From Actinosynnema sp. ALI-1.44 (lineage in GTDB: Bacteria; Actinomycetota; Actinomycetes; Mycobacteriales; Pseudonocardiaceae), in NCBI RefSeq assembly GCF_001984155.1, contig NZ_MTQO01000051.1, positions 550,475-614,474 on the forward strand: 64,000 nt of DNA, written 5' to 3'. Numbering within the stretch: the first letter of the stretch is position 1; each line of letters starts with the position of its first letter. The translations under genes were made by a program, and so were the position numbers. The notes under the pieces are model-generated. The model was not told the origin of the DNA and ran no database searches. It was given only the letters and a program-made list of their open reading frames with translations. Positions 1 to 8,200 of this stretch are shown here, in pieces.

Positions 1-524
1 CTCGACAGCTCATCCGGCTCCTGCCCGCCGAACCACGCCGACGCCAGTAGCACCATGGCACCGACGGCCGCCAGGGACAGCAGCCACGGCGCGGTCTTGC
101 GGGTCCGTCCACTCAGGTGGCTGAGGCGGTCATCCCGGGTGACGACCAGCAGGACCGGCGCGCACAGGGAAACCAGGACCACGATGACCGCCACCTGTGG
201 CGCCAGCGACCGGCCGCCGAGCATCAGCTCCAGCAGTACCCCGAGCGCGGCCAGTGCGGCGACGCCCACCCGGGTCACCAGGCCCGCTGGCGGCAGAAAG
301 GGGCGTACCAAGGCGAAACCGGTGACGGCCGTGATCGAGCCGAGCAGCATCATGCGCAGCACAACGGGGTCTTCGAGTGCGCGCGGACCGTCGATACCGT
401 GGTCGTGCCCTTGGGCGTACGCGGGCACGGCGGCGAGCAGAACCAGCGCTCCCGTCACGAGGACCGCGGTGGCGCGGGCCGCACCCCGTCCGCTCGGACG
501 GCGCCGGTCAGCGGCGGCCGGCAT
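1..524 (-). CDS. Small multi-pass membrane protein, 3' end cut by window edge
   Basis: Partial gene running off the left edge. From the ATG at 522-524 the frame is open to base 3. It begins with a positively charged stretch and a signal-like hydrophobic segment ending VPAYAQ, then shows about four further hydrophobic segments (MMLLGSITAVTGFALV, VGVAALAALGVLLELML, VAVIVVLVSLCAPVLLVV, WLLSLAAVGAMVLLASAWF). A His-Asp-His stretch follows the first segment. An in-frame ATG at 576-578 is an alternative start; neither has a good ribosome site. It may belong to a natural-product-cluster membrane family of unknown function (DUF6239 comes to mind, unverified). Function is not known. Confidence 0.6.
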   Translation of the reverse strand, partial: MPAAADRRRPSGRGAARATAVLVTGALVLLAAVPAYAQGHDHGIDGPRALEDPVVLRMMLLGSITAVTGFALVRPFLPPAGLVTRVGVAALAALGVLLELMLGGRSLAPQVAVIVVLVSLCAPVLLVVTRDDRLSHLSGRTRKTAPWLLSLAAVGAMVLLASAWFGGQEPDELS

Positions 525-828
525 CGGCGACTGTGAACAGCGCACGGCAGCCGTGGACAGCGGCGCGGTGCGGGCCATTCGATGTGGTGGGCCGGATCGG
601 CATTGTGCGAAGGGCGAGCGTGGACATACTTCCCCCTGCGTCGCGGACACCGGATGGCCGGCCAGTGACTGTTTCGAAGCCCCGGCTGTCGCGATCGAGG
701 GCTCTGAGACAGGCCCTGGGCCCTCCCGTCACTACCAGATTACGTAGCGACATCTCCGGACGTCAAGGTTGCGCCGATCGTGGACCGTGCCCGCCTCGCG
801 GGCACGGCGTCCGTCCACGAGCCTGGGG
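525..828. other. Gap without a convincing gene
   Basis: About 300 bases between the left-edge membrane protein and the end of the SRPBCC gene. An 81-codon frame on the minus strand (508-753) has no recognisable motif and overlaps the membrane protein gene. The space probably holds the promoter of the membrane protein gene; no clear promoter boxes were found. Confidence 0.4.
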
Positions 829-1272
829 TCAGTCGAGCTTCTCGGCGATGCCCTTCAGCGTGTCCAGGCCACCGGTCCAGCCTTGCTCCGAGATCTCGGC
901 GTGCTGTTGCTTCTCCTCGTCCGTACCGTTCAGCTCGGGAAAGCCGCTTTCGGTGAACCGCAGGTGAGTGCCGTTCGCGGTGGCGGACAGCGTGAAGTCG
1001 ACCAGTGTCTCGTTGCGGGGGCCCGGCTGCTCGCCCGGGGTGGCCGACATGCGGAAGGTGAAGCGCTTCGCGGGCTCGACCGTCTCGATCACGGAGTGGT
1101 ACTCGCCATGCTCCTCCCAGCGGAAGACCATGGCCCCGCCCGGCCGCAGATCCACTTCGGCGCCGCCGAAGGCCCACCAGACGCGAATGTGCTCCGTTTC
1201 GGTGAGCGCGGCCCAGACGTTCTCCGGCGTCGCGGCGATGTCGATGTCCAGCTCGATCTGGTGCGGAACCAT
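829..1272 (-). CDS. SRPBCC / AHSA1-like START-fold protein
   Basis: A 147-aa protein that fills the whole SRPBCC (Bet v1-like) fold. The N-terminal strand IELDIDIAATPENVWAALTE and the segments WWAFGGAEVDLRPGG and FTFRMSATPGEQPG are typical of the activator-of-Hsp90-ATPase homologue (AHSA1) family, whose members bind hydrophobic ligands in a deep pocket. The ATG at 1272 has a GAGGAAGG ribosome site about 9 bases upstream. It is transcribed away from the glycosyltransferase gene, so the two share a promoter region (1273-1439). In a polyketide locus it could be a cyclase or ligand-binding helper, but AHSA1 proteins are common outside clusters, so this is uncertain. Confidence 0.85.
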   Translation of the reverse strand: MVPHQIELDIDIAATPENVWAALTETEHIRVWWAFGGAEVDLRPGGAMVFRWEEHGEYHSVIETVEPAKRFTFRMSATPGEQPGPRNETLVDFTLSATANGTHLRFTESGFPELNGTDEEKQQHAEISEQGWTGGLDTLKGIAEKLD

Positions 1273-1439
1273 GAGAATTCAACCTTCCTCGATCGGTGTG
1301 AGCGTACAGATTGGCATACGTCACTAGCTTCTCTTGAAGCGGCTCGGTGCGCACGGCGAAACAGCTGTGTCAGGACGTTGCATTAACTATCCGAACCAGT
1401 AGCATGATTCTCAGGTTGCCGACGGAAGGACTGCCTGTC

Positions 1440-2591
1440 GTGCGAGTGCTGTTCTCCTTCATCCCCGGAATAAGCCACCTGTTTCCCCTGGTGCCGCTTG
1501 CGTGGGCGTTCCGTGCCGCGGGGCACGAGGTGCTCGTGGCTTTCGGCGAGCACACCGAGATCGCCGCACGCACGGGCCTGCACATCGTCGATGTCGCCCC
1601 GGGCTACGACGGCATGGCCGTGCTGGAGAAAGCCCTGGAGGACAACCCGAAGCTCGCGGAGGAGTGGTGGGCCTCCACGCTCACCGACGACCCGACGCCA
1701 TGGGCGGTGTTCTTCGCGGCGCTGAACCGTCCGCTCGTGGCGGGCACCATGGACCTGGTGGATCGGTGGCGACCGGATCTGGTCGTGTACGAGCAGTCGG
1801 CCACTGTCGGCCTGATGGCCGCGGCGCGCTGCGGTGTCCCGGCCGTCCAACGCAATCTGGGGATCGTACGGACCGGCGGCCTGCACGAGGCCGTCGCGCG
1901 GTGCCTGCCGGATCTCTGCGACACGTACGGGATCGACTCGGTGCGCCAACCCGCGGTCACTGTGGAGCACCTGCCGCCGAGCATGCTGCCGCAAGAGCCC
2001 GAAGGCTGGTTCATGCGGGAGATCCCGTTCAACGGCGGCGCGATACTGGGGGAGCGGCTGCCCGCCCCGGCGGACGGTCCCCGGATCGCCATCACCATGG
2101 GATCGGTCCGGCCAGGCGGGTTCTACGGCTACTACGGCATCGAGCAGCTCACGCGGCTGGTCGGCGAAGCGGGCAAGGTGAACGCGGAGTTCCTGCTGGC
2201 ACTCGGCGATGTCGACCTCGCCCCGCTCGGCGAGCTGCCCCCGAACGTGCGGCCGATCGGCTGGACCCCGCTGGACGCGCTGCTGCGGACGTGCACCGCG
2301 GTGGTCCACCACGGTGGGCCGGGCACCACGATGACCGCGATCGAGGCGGGGATCCCGCAACTGCTGGCGCTGGATCCCCTCGACCAGGGCAACGAGACCA
2401 CCGGCCCCGCCGTGGCCAAACGGGGCATCGGCATCGTGACGACCCAGGAGGAAGTGGACGCCTCGATGCTGGAGCGACTGCTCACCGACCAGGACCTGCG
2501 GATCGCCACCCGTGAGGTGCGCGCCGAGGTGGCGGAGCTGCCTTCGCCCGCGGACGTGGTGCCCCGCCTGATCGCGCTCACGACCGGCTAG
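1440..2591 (+). CDS. GT1-family (GT-B fold) glycosyltransferase
   Basis: A 383-aa nucleotide-sugar glycosyltransferase of the macrolide/aromatic polyketide type. The N-terminal Rossmann strand reads RVLFSFIPGISHLFPLVPLA. The C-terminal donor-binding motif HHGGPGTTMTAIEAGIPQL followed by DQGNE matches the family signature (HGG...G, then D/E-Q for the sugar). The GTG at 1440 is preferred because GGAAGGA lies about 11 bases before it and the family starts there; ATG codons further upstream add an atypical tail. It would attach a deoxysugar to the aglycone, but no deoxysugar pathway genes are in the window. It ends 23 bp from the convergent exporter gene. Confidence 0.9.
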   Translation: MRVLFSFIPGISHLFPLVPLAWAFRAAGHEVLVAFGEHTEIAARTGLHIVDVAPGYDGMAVLEKALEDNPKLAEEWWASTLTDDPTPWAVFFAALNRPLVAGTMDLVDRWRPDLVVYEQSATVGLMAAARCGVPAVQRNLGIVRTGGLHEAVARCLPDLCDTYGIDSVRQPAVTVEHLPPSMLPQEPEGWFMREIPFNGGAILGERLPAPADGPRIAITMGSVRPGGFYGYYGIEQLTRLVGEAGKVNAEFLLALGDVDLAPLGELPPNVRPIGWTPLDALLRTCTAVVHHGGPGTTMTAIEAGIPQLLALDPLDQGNETTGPAVAKRGIGIVTTQEEVDASMLERLLTDQDLRIATREVRAEVAELPSPADVVPRLIALTTG

Positions 2592-2614
2592 AAGTCCTGG
2601 CCGGTGCGGGGAGA

Positions 2615-3457
2615 TCATTGCCTGGTGCGGTACTTCCGCAGAGCGAGCGGCGCGAAGACGGCGGTGACGAGCACACAGCCGACGAGGACCCACAGCAGTT
2701 GGCTCCCTGTCACGGTGTCCGACATCAGGCCGCGGACCGCGGTCACCACCTGGGTCAGCGGGTTGACCGTGACGAAGGCCTCGAGCCAGCCGGGCATGGT
2801 GTCCGGGTTCACGAAGATGTTGCTGAGGAACGAGAGCGGCATCAGGATCATCATGCTGATGTTCAGCATCGCCTCGGGTGCGCGCAGACCCAGTCCCAGC
2901 GAGATCCACAGCCAGGTCAGGCTGTAGACGAACACGATCATGACCACGAATGACAGCAGGACACCCACCACTCCGCCGGCCGGCCGGAACCCGAGCGCCA
3001 GCCCGAGACCGATCACCACGACCGAGGCGACCAGGTAGCGCACGATGTCACCGGCCATCGCGCCGATGATCGTTCCCGGCTGCCAGATCGGCATCGAGCG
3101 GAACCGGTCCGACACGCCCTTCGCGAGGTCCGTGCTCAGGTTCAACCCCGTGGTCACGGTCATGAACGTGAGCGTCATGACCAGGATCCCCGGGGTCAGC
3201 TGCTGGATGTAGGCCGTGGGTGAACCGGCCAGCGCGCCGCCGAGCAGGTAGGTGAACATCAGGGTCAGGATGATCGGCAGCCCGATGGCGTCGAACAGCT
3301 GGTCCGGGCCGTGTTTGAGCTTGAGCAGCGCTCGCTGGCAGAACACCCATGTCGTGGTGCCGGCACCAGCCTGGGCCGGGCGGGAGCGGATGAGCACCGC
3401 GCGGGTGGCTTCGTCGGGCGTGGTAGCGGTGATCGACTGATTCGACTGCGCGGTCAT
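2615..3457 (-). CDS. DrrB-like ABC-2 exporter membrane subunit
   Basis: A 280-aa ABC-2 type permease with six predicted membrane segments, including LPIILTLMFTYLLGG and VVLSFVVM-like stretches. The LTPGILVMTLTF and GVSDRFRSMP motifs are typical of DrrB (daunorubicin exporter) proteins. The ATG at 3457 has GGAGGCGGAA 9 bases upstream; a GTG at 3499 in the same frame is a weaker alternative. It lies downstream of the ATPase gene in the same direction, so the pair forms one exporter, probably for the cluster product and self-resistance. The N-terminal 35 residues are polar and cytoplasmic, as in DrrB. Confidence 0.9.
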   Translation of the reverse strand: MTAQSNQSITATTPDEATRAVLIRSRPAQAGAGTTTWVFCQRALLKLKHGPDQLFDAIGLPIILTLMFTYLLGGALAGSPTAYIQQLTPGILVMTLTFMTVTTGLNLSTDLAKGVSDRFRSMPIWQPGTIIGAMAGDIVRYLVASVVVIGLGLALGFRPAGGVVGVLLSFVVMIVFVYSLTWLWISLGLGLRAPEAMLNISMMILMPLSFLSNIFVNPDTMPGWLEAFVTVNPLTQVVTAVRGLMSDTVTGSQLLWVLVGCVLVTAVFAPLALRKYRTRQ

Positions 3458-3605
3458 GACTGGCTGTTCCGCCTCCCCGGGATTTTTACCCTTGGTCACC
3501 TTGGGTTGGCACCGTTCAGTTCAGTGCGTACTGGTGGTTGGCTTGCGTCACGTTCCCCTGAGGTGCGGTTGGGTGCCACGTGGCCTGTGTTGGGTCTTGG
3601 GGGTG

Positions 3606-4622
3606 TCATGCGACGTCTTCCTTGTCGGGGTCGCTGCCGTTGGTGCTGCCGTCGTCCGGGCGGTGGCCGGTGATCGCCAGGAACACCTCGTCCAGGCTCG
3701 GCTGGCCGAACGAGAACTCGTTGACTTCGATACCGGCGGACGCCAACTCGGCCAGGGCCTGCCGGACCCGTTCCTGGGCGGCCTGTGCCGAGAGTTCGGT
3801 GGGGACCCGGGCGGACAGCGCGACCGGATCGGACCGCACGCCCGCGGGGTCCTCCAGGAACCTGCCCAGCACCCGCTCGGCGTCGGCGCGTTGGTCGGCC
3901 GAGGCAAGGCGCAGGTGCAGTGTGCCCGAGCCCACCGAGGTCTTCAGCTCACCCGGCGTCCCCTCGGCGATGACCTTGCCGTGCTCGATGACCGCGATCC
4001 GGTCGGCGAGCTGGTCCGCTTCCTCGAGGTACTGGGTGGTCAACAGGACGGTGGTGCCGACCTCGACAAGGGCCCGGACGATCTCCCACACCTGGTTGCG
4101 GCTTCGGGGGTCCAGCGACGCGGTCGGCTCGTCCAGGAACAGCAGCTCCGGTGAGACCACGATGCTGGCGGCGATGTCCAGCCGCCGTCGCATACCTCCG
4201 GAGAACGTCTTGACCTGGCGCGCGGCCGCGTCCGCCAGTCCGAAGCCGTCGAGCAGCTCGTCCGCCCGTTCCTGCGCCGCGGTGCGGGAGAAACCCTGGA
4301 GCCGGGACAACAGGTACAGGTTCTCGCGTGCGGTCAGGTCCTCGTCCACCGACGCCAACTGTCCGGTGAGGCTGACCTTGGTACGGATCGCGCCCGCCTC
4401 GCGCACCAGATCGTGGCCGAATATCCGCGCTGATCCGGAATCCGGTTGCAACAAGGTCGTGAGCAACCGGATGGTCGTTGTCTTCCCTGCTCCGTTCGGA
4501 CCGAGCACACCGTAGACGGAACCGGTCCGCACGGACAGGTCGACGCCGTCCACGGCCCTGGTCTCGCCGAAGGTCTTCACCAGACCGGAAGCCTCGATGG
4601 CGAGCTCGGGTTCGGTGGTCAC
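3606..4622 (-). CDS. DrrA-like ABC exporter ATP-binding subunit
   Basis: A 338-aa ATPase. The nucleotide-binding domain occupies roughly residues 8-235, with Walker [11 protein letters not shown]-loop LTGQ, signature [10 protein letters not shown], Walker [13 protein letters not shown] and the switch region TTQYLEE. A C-terminal 100-residue extension with [12 protein letters not shown] is the DrrA-specific regulatory tail that ends most DrrA proteins. It partners with the DrrB-like permease immediately downstream and would power drug efflux. A strong promoter with repeated elements lies 75-110 bases upstream (4697-4734). Confidence 0.95.
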   Translation of the reverse strand: MTTEPELAIEASGLVKTFGETRAVDGVDLSVRTGSVYGVLGPNGAGKTTTIRLLTTLLQPDSGSARIFGHDLVREAGAIRTKVSLTGQLASVDEDLTARENLYLLSRLQGFSRTAAQERADELLDGFGLADAAARQVKTFSGGMRRRLDIAASIVVSPELLFLDEPTASLDPRSRNQVWEIVRALVEVGTTVLLTTQYLEEADQLADRIAVIEHGKVIAEGTPGELKTSVGSGTLHLRLASADQRADAERVLGRFLEDPAGVRSDPVALSARVPTELSAQAAQERVRQALAELASAGIEVNEFSFGQPSLDEVFLAITGHRPDDGSTNGSDPDKEDVA

Positions 4623-4696
4623 TGCTTGCTCCCCACGTGCGGTGCCGCGGCCCCGCGGGACGTCGAAAAAGCCAACTCATCGCAAATCGGACACCG

Positions 4697-4734
4697 AGAT
4701 TAGTGTGAAATCACCTACCTTGTCAATTACCTAC
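4697..4734 (-). promoter_or_regulatory. Promoter of the drrAB-like operon with a 10-bp direct repeat
   Basis: Read on the minus strand there is TTGACA (4721-4726), an 18-base spacer and TAATCT (4697-4702). The decamer GTAGGTAATT (4725-4734) recurs as GTAGGTGATT (4709-4718), a period of 16 bases, so the two copies flank and cover the -35 box. This placement suits a cluster regulator such as an activator or a drug-responsive repressor. The boxes are seen directly; regulation is inferred. Confidence 0.6.
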
Positions 4735-4815
4735 GGTCATCGACCGTGACGTGCCGAAACAGCGTCCCCTTCGGTGGTTTTCGGCGGCGTTTGCCACTGT
4801 GTGGTTGGTTTCCCG

Positions 4816-6417
4816 CTAGGCCGGACGGATCGAAAGCGCGTGTCGGAAGACGTCGAGCGGATCCCATCTGCCCTTGATTCTCTGCAGTCGAGGGTAGTTC
4901 TCTTTGTAGTAAAGCCTGTACCAGGCCACGTTCGACGTGTTCCACGCGGGGTCGGCGAGGTCGGTGTCCGGGATGTTGATGTAGGCGCCGTCGCTGGCCC
5001 CGCCGGGAACCGGGACCCCGCCGGTGTCGGCGTAGACGTCCCGGTAGAACTCGCGGATCCAGGTCAGGTGCCGGTCATCCTCGGCGGGGTCGTCCCAGCC
5101 CGCCATGAACACCAGCGACAGGATCGAGTCGCGGTGCGAGGTCGCCGTCGCGGTCGTGCCCACCGCGTTGATCCGGCCGCCGTAGGCGTTGAACCCGATG
5201 GCGCCGTGCGGATGGGTGTAGTCGGTGCGGGTCAGGTAGTGGTGGATTGTCCTGATCTGCTTGAGGGTCAGGCGTTTGCGCTGATAGGCGGACTTCACCT
5301 TCATCCGCCAGCCCTTGCCGTCCTCGCCGATTCCCTGGTGCGTGGCCGCCGACCACCGCAGCCGGTAACGCTGTGTCGTGCTGGGAGCGCCGATGCCCGC
5401 GGTGACGGCGGCGAGGTGGTCGGTCAGGCGCTGGTCCGCGCCCGGCTCGTCGATCACCTCACCGCTGAGCCCCAGCGATCCGAACGGCTTGCGGAACAAG
5501 GTGAGTTCGCTGTAGACACCGAGATCGGGCGAGTTCGGCGCGCTGTGCGCCTCGAACCAGGATCCGTGGTTGGTCAGCAGCCGGGTGAGAGTGTGCTCGT
5601 CGATGTCGTCCCAGTTCCAGTCCAGACTGAAGTGCAGCATGGACGTGGGTGCCAGCGGCAGCAGACCGGTCGGGTCGTCCCCGGTCGCTTCGGGGGAGCG
5701 CAGCCAGTACCGGGTCACGATGCCGAAGTTGCCGCCGCCGCCACCGGTGTGCGCCCACCACAGGTCATGGTTCTTGTCATCCGGGTCACGGCTCGCGTAG
5801 ACCGCGTGCGCCTTCCCGGACCGGTCGACCACCACGACTTCGACCGCGTAGAGGTGGTCGACCGCGAGCCCGTGCGCCCGCCCGAGCGCCCCGTAGCCGC
5901 CGCCGAGGATGTGCCCGCCCACGCCCACCAGCGGATGCCAGCCCGCCGGCACCGTCACGTCCCAGCCGAGGTGCAGCATCCGGTACAGCTCGCCAAGGGT
6001 GGCCCCTGGTTCGACCGCGAACGCCCGCCGTCGCGGGTCGTAGTAGATCCGGGTCATGCCGGACAGGTCGATGATGGCGCGCACGGACGGGTTGTCCACG
6101 AAGTCCTCGTAGCAGTGGCCGCCGCTGCGGGTGGCGATCCGGCGTCCCTGGTGCACCGCCTCGGTGACCACGTCGACGACCTGTTCGGTCGAGCCGACGA
6201 CGTAGACGACGTCAGGGGTGCCGGCAAACCGGCCGTTGCCCCGGTGGACCAGGTCGTCGTAGCGGGGATCCTCCTGGGTGATCCGGGTGATGTGCAGTGG
6301 TGGCGGCCATTCCGCCCTGGCCGGAGCCACGTCGGCCGCGGCGGGCTTGGTGAGCACGGAGGTGGCGGCGGTCGCCGCGGCGGAAGCCAGCAGCGTCCGT
6401 CTGGTGTGCTCGGTCAT
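4816..6417 (-). CDS. Exported BBE-like FAD oxidase (aclacinomycin oxidoreductase type)
   Basis: A 533-aa flavoprotein of the berberine-bridge/PCMH family. It opens with a Tat-type signal (TRRTLLASAAATAAT). The FAD-binding half carries RSGGHCYEDF, whose His101 is the usual 8-alpha covalent flavin site, and VGVGGHILGGGYG. The C-terminal BBE segment YYKENYPRLQRIKGRWDP is complete. The family's second flavin link, a Cys just before P-x-V-G, is His161 here (AGWHPLVGVGG), so a bicovalent flavin is not expected. Relatives oxidise sugar or aglycone hydroxyls outside the cell. It overlaps the upstream esterase gene by 4 bases (ATGA), indicating coupling. Confidence 0.92.
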   Translation of the reverse strand: MTEHTRRTLLASAAATAATSVLTKPAAADVAPARAEWPPPLHITRITQEDPRYDDLVHRGNGRFAGTPDVVYVVGSTEQVVDVVTEAVHQGRRIATRSGGHCYEDFVDNPSVRAIIDLSGMTRIYYDPRRRAFAVEPGATLGELYRMLHLGWDVTVPAGWHPLVGVGGHILGGGYGALGRAHGLAVDHLYAVEVVVVDRSGKAHAVYASRDPDDKNHDLWWAHTGGGGGNFGIVTRYWLRSPEATGDDPTGLLPLAPTSMLHFSLDWNWDDIDEHTLTRLLTNHGSWFEAHSAPNSPDLGVYSELTLFRKPFGSLGLSGEVIDEPGADQRLTDHLAAVTAGIGAPSTTQRYRLRWSAATHQGIGEDGKGWRMKVKSAYQRKRLTLKQIRTIHHYLTRTDYTHPHGAIGFNAYGGRINAVGTTATATSHRDSILSLVFMAGWDDPAEDDRHLTWIREFYRDVYADTGGVPVPGGASDGAYINIPDTDLADPAWNTSNVAWYRLYYKENYPRLQRIKGRWDPLDVFRHALSIRPA

Positions 6418-8057
6418 CGGACGCCTCGCTCCTGGCCGGTCCCGGCGGCCAGCCTCTCCCAGAACGCACAGTTGTGGCGGCTGCCGAGGTCGGCCGGACG
6501 CACGCCGCCGTACGTGTCGGTGGCCAGCGACAGCACTTGTTCGCGGTGGTTGCGGAACCTCGGCCAGTGCGGCAGCTCCGGCCCGTTGGGGTCACCGGTG
6601 GCCGCGAAGTTCGCCCAGTAGCGGATCATCATCGCGCCGAGCTCGCGCTGCGGCGAGTTGAGTGCGGGCACGAACTCGCCGGAGTCCATGATGTACGCGA
6701 CTTCGGACGCGTGGTAGGCCCCTGAGGGGAAGTTGGGCGGGTACGGAGTCCACGGTGGAGTGGCGCGTTCGGCGAACTCGAAACCGTAGACCGCGGTCCG
6801 CCGCGCGAACAGCCGGTCGCCGTTGAGCGCCTGGCAGCTCCACACCCGGTCACCGATCACGTCCGCCCAGGCAAGGCCGGGATGGCTGTACGAGTTGACC
6901 GGATAGCGCGCCGCGACCCGCGTGGCGTCCTCGCCGAACGCCTCGTCGAGCAGTTCGGCGTACTTCTGCGCGGTGATCTGCTCCGGCCAGAGCAGCGCCG
7001 AGAAGTGTCGTCCCTCGTCGCGGACGGTGCCCGCCAGCACAGGCACCGGGTGCAGCAGGCCACGGCGCTGCGCGGCGGCCGGGCTGATCGGCAGGATCTG
7101 GTTGCCGTACGTCGGGCCGGGCAGTTCGGCCGCCACCTCGTCGTACAGTAGATCCTTTGTGGACACTTGGCGCAGGCAGTCGACGGCGGTGCCGGGGTCG
7201 GTGCAGCCGCGCTTGGCGGCCAGGCGCGCGCCGACCGCCTCGGTGTCGGCGCGCGAGGCCCAGATGGATCCGGCGCCAAGACCGGGAACCAGCGCGTTGG
7301 CCGGGTAGTCGAGCATGCACGGCGCGCTCTGCAGGATCGCCCGGTGGAACAGTCCGGCCGCCGACGGGGACGCGAGCTGGGCGCAGACACTGAGCCCACC
7401 CGCCGAGCCGCCGAAGGCCGTCACGTTGCCCGGGTCGCCACCGAAAGCCCGCGCGTTGCGCTGGACCCAGCGCAACGCGGCCTGCTGGTCCTCGATGCCG
7501 TAGCCGCCGGAGCCCGCCAGGCCCGGATAGCCGAAGTAGGCCATCGTGCCGAGCCGGTAGTTGAGCGTGACGACGATGACGTCACCCCCGACCGCCAGCC
7601 GGTGCACGTCGTAGTTGCTGCCCGAACCCGCGATGAAACCACCGCCGTGGAACCAGACCATGACCGGTTTGAGCTTCCTGCCCGGCCGGTTCCGCGGTGT
7701 GGTGACGTTGAGGTACAAGCAGTCCTCGTTGACCACCACGGGGTGGCCGAACCCCGGATCCTGTGCGCACCGCTCGCCGGGTTTGGTCGCGTCCTTGACG
7801 CCGGTCCACGGCGTGACCGGCTGCGGCGACCGCCAGCGGAGCTTGCCGACCGGCGGCGCGGCGTACGGGATGCCCTGGAAGCGTCGGTGTGTGTCAGTGA
7901 CCTCGCCGCGGACCAGACCGGTATCGGTCCGGACCACCGCGCCGCCGCTGGAAGTGTCACCGGCCTGCCCGGCCTGCGCCGGGACGACCAGCCCCATCGT
8001 GATGACGAGCGCGGACAGGACGACGCCTGCACGCCCGCCGGACCTTGTCATGGTCAC
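6414..8057 (-). CDS. Secreted type-B carboxylesterase, copy 1
   Basis: A 547-aa alpha/beta hydrolase of the carboxylesterase/acetylcholinesterase family with an N-terminal signal peptide ending near VPAQAGQAG. The oxyanion segment WFHGGGFIAGSG, the family motif EDCLYLNVTTPR, the nucleophile elbow FGGSAGG, the acid region GTVRDEGRHF and the His motif YHASEVAYI are all present. The usual elbow is GESAGG; here Glu is replaced by Gly. The GTG at 8057 has AGGGAG 9 bases upstream. It is co-transcribed with the flavin oxidase (4-base overlap), suggesting linked extracellular processing of the product. A paralogue lies at 10109-11704. Confidence 0.92.
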   Translation of the reverse strand: MTMTRSGGRAGVVLSALVITMGLVVPAQAGQAGDTSSGGAVVRTDTGLVRGEVTDTHRRFQGIPYAAPPVGKLRWRSPQPVTPWTGVKDATKPGERCAQDPGFGHPVVVNEDCLYLNVTTPRNRPGRKLKPVMVWFHGGGFIAGSGSNYDVHRLAVGGDVIVVTLNYRLGTMAYFGYPGLAGSGGYGIEDQQAALRWVQRNARAFGGDPGNVTAFGGSAGGLSVCAQLASPSAAGLFHRAILQSAPCMLDYPANALVPGLGAGSIWASRADTEAVGARLAAKRGCTDPGTAVDCLRQVSTKDLLYDEVAAELPGPTYGNQILPISPAAAQRRGLLHPVPVLAGTVRDEGRHFSALLWPEQITAQKYAELLDEAFGEDATRVAARYPVNSYSHPGLAWADVIGDRVWSCQALNGDRLFARRTAVYGFEFAERATPPWTPYPPNFPSGAYHASEVAYIMDSGEFVPALNSPQRELGAMMIRYWANFAATGDPNGPELPHWPRFRNHREQVLSLATDTYGGVRPADLGSRHNCAFWERLAAGTGQERGVR

Positions 8058-8086
8058 AGCAGTTCACTCCCTAGCAGGAGAACGGC

Positions 8087-8123
8087 GGGTCTCGCTCCGG
8101 CCAGTCGCTCCGGAGCGAAACCC
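8087..8123 (-). terminator. Hairpin terminator upstream of the esterase 1 gene
   Basis: Arms GGGTCTCGCTCCGG (8087-8100) and CCGGAGCGAAACCC (8110-8123) pair over 14 bases with one mismatch and a 9-base loop. It lies after the SBP56-like gene (which ends at 8201 on the minus strand) and before the next start at 8057. There is no clear T-run, as is common in actinomycetes. Confidence 0.6.
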
Positions 8124-8200
8124 ACGGCGGGTTGAGCGAGATCTCCAGGTCGTGCCCTGAAGTCCGGCGGTGTTGTCGCGGACAGGGCCTTGAACACGCT

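Noticed and set aside
4727..4945. 72-codon minus-strand frame upstream of the exporter ATPase
   Set aside because: Overlaps the end of the flavin oxidase and the exporter promoter, has no ribosome site and no homology signal.
4774..6621. 615-codon plus-strand frame opposite the flavin oxidase
   Set aside because: No recognisable domain, no ribosome site, lies over a gene with clear FAD motifs.
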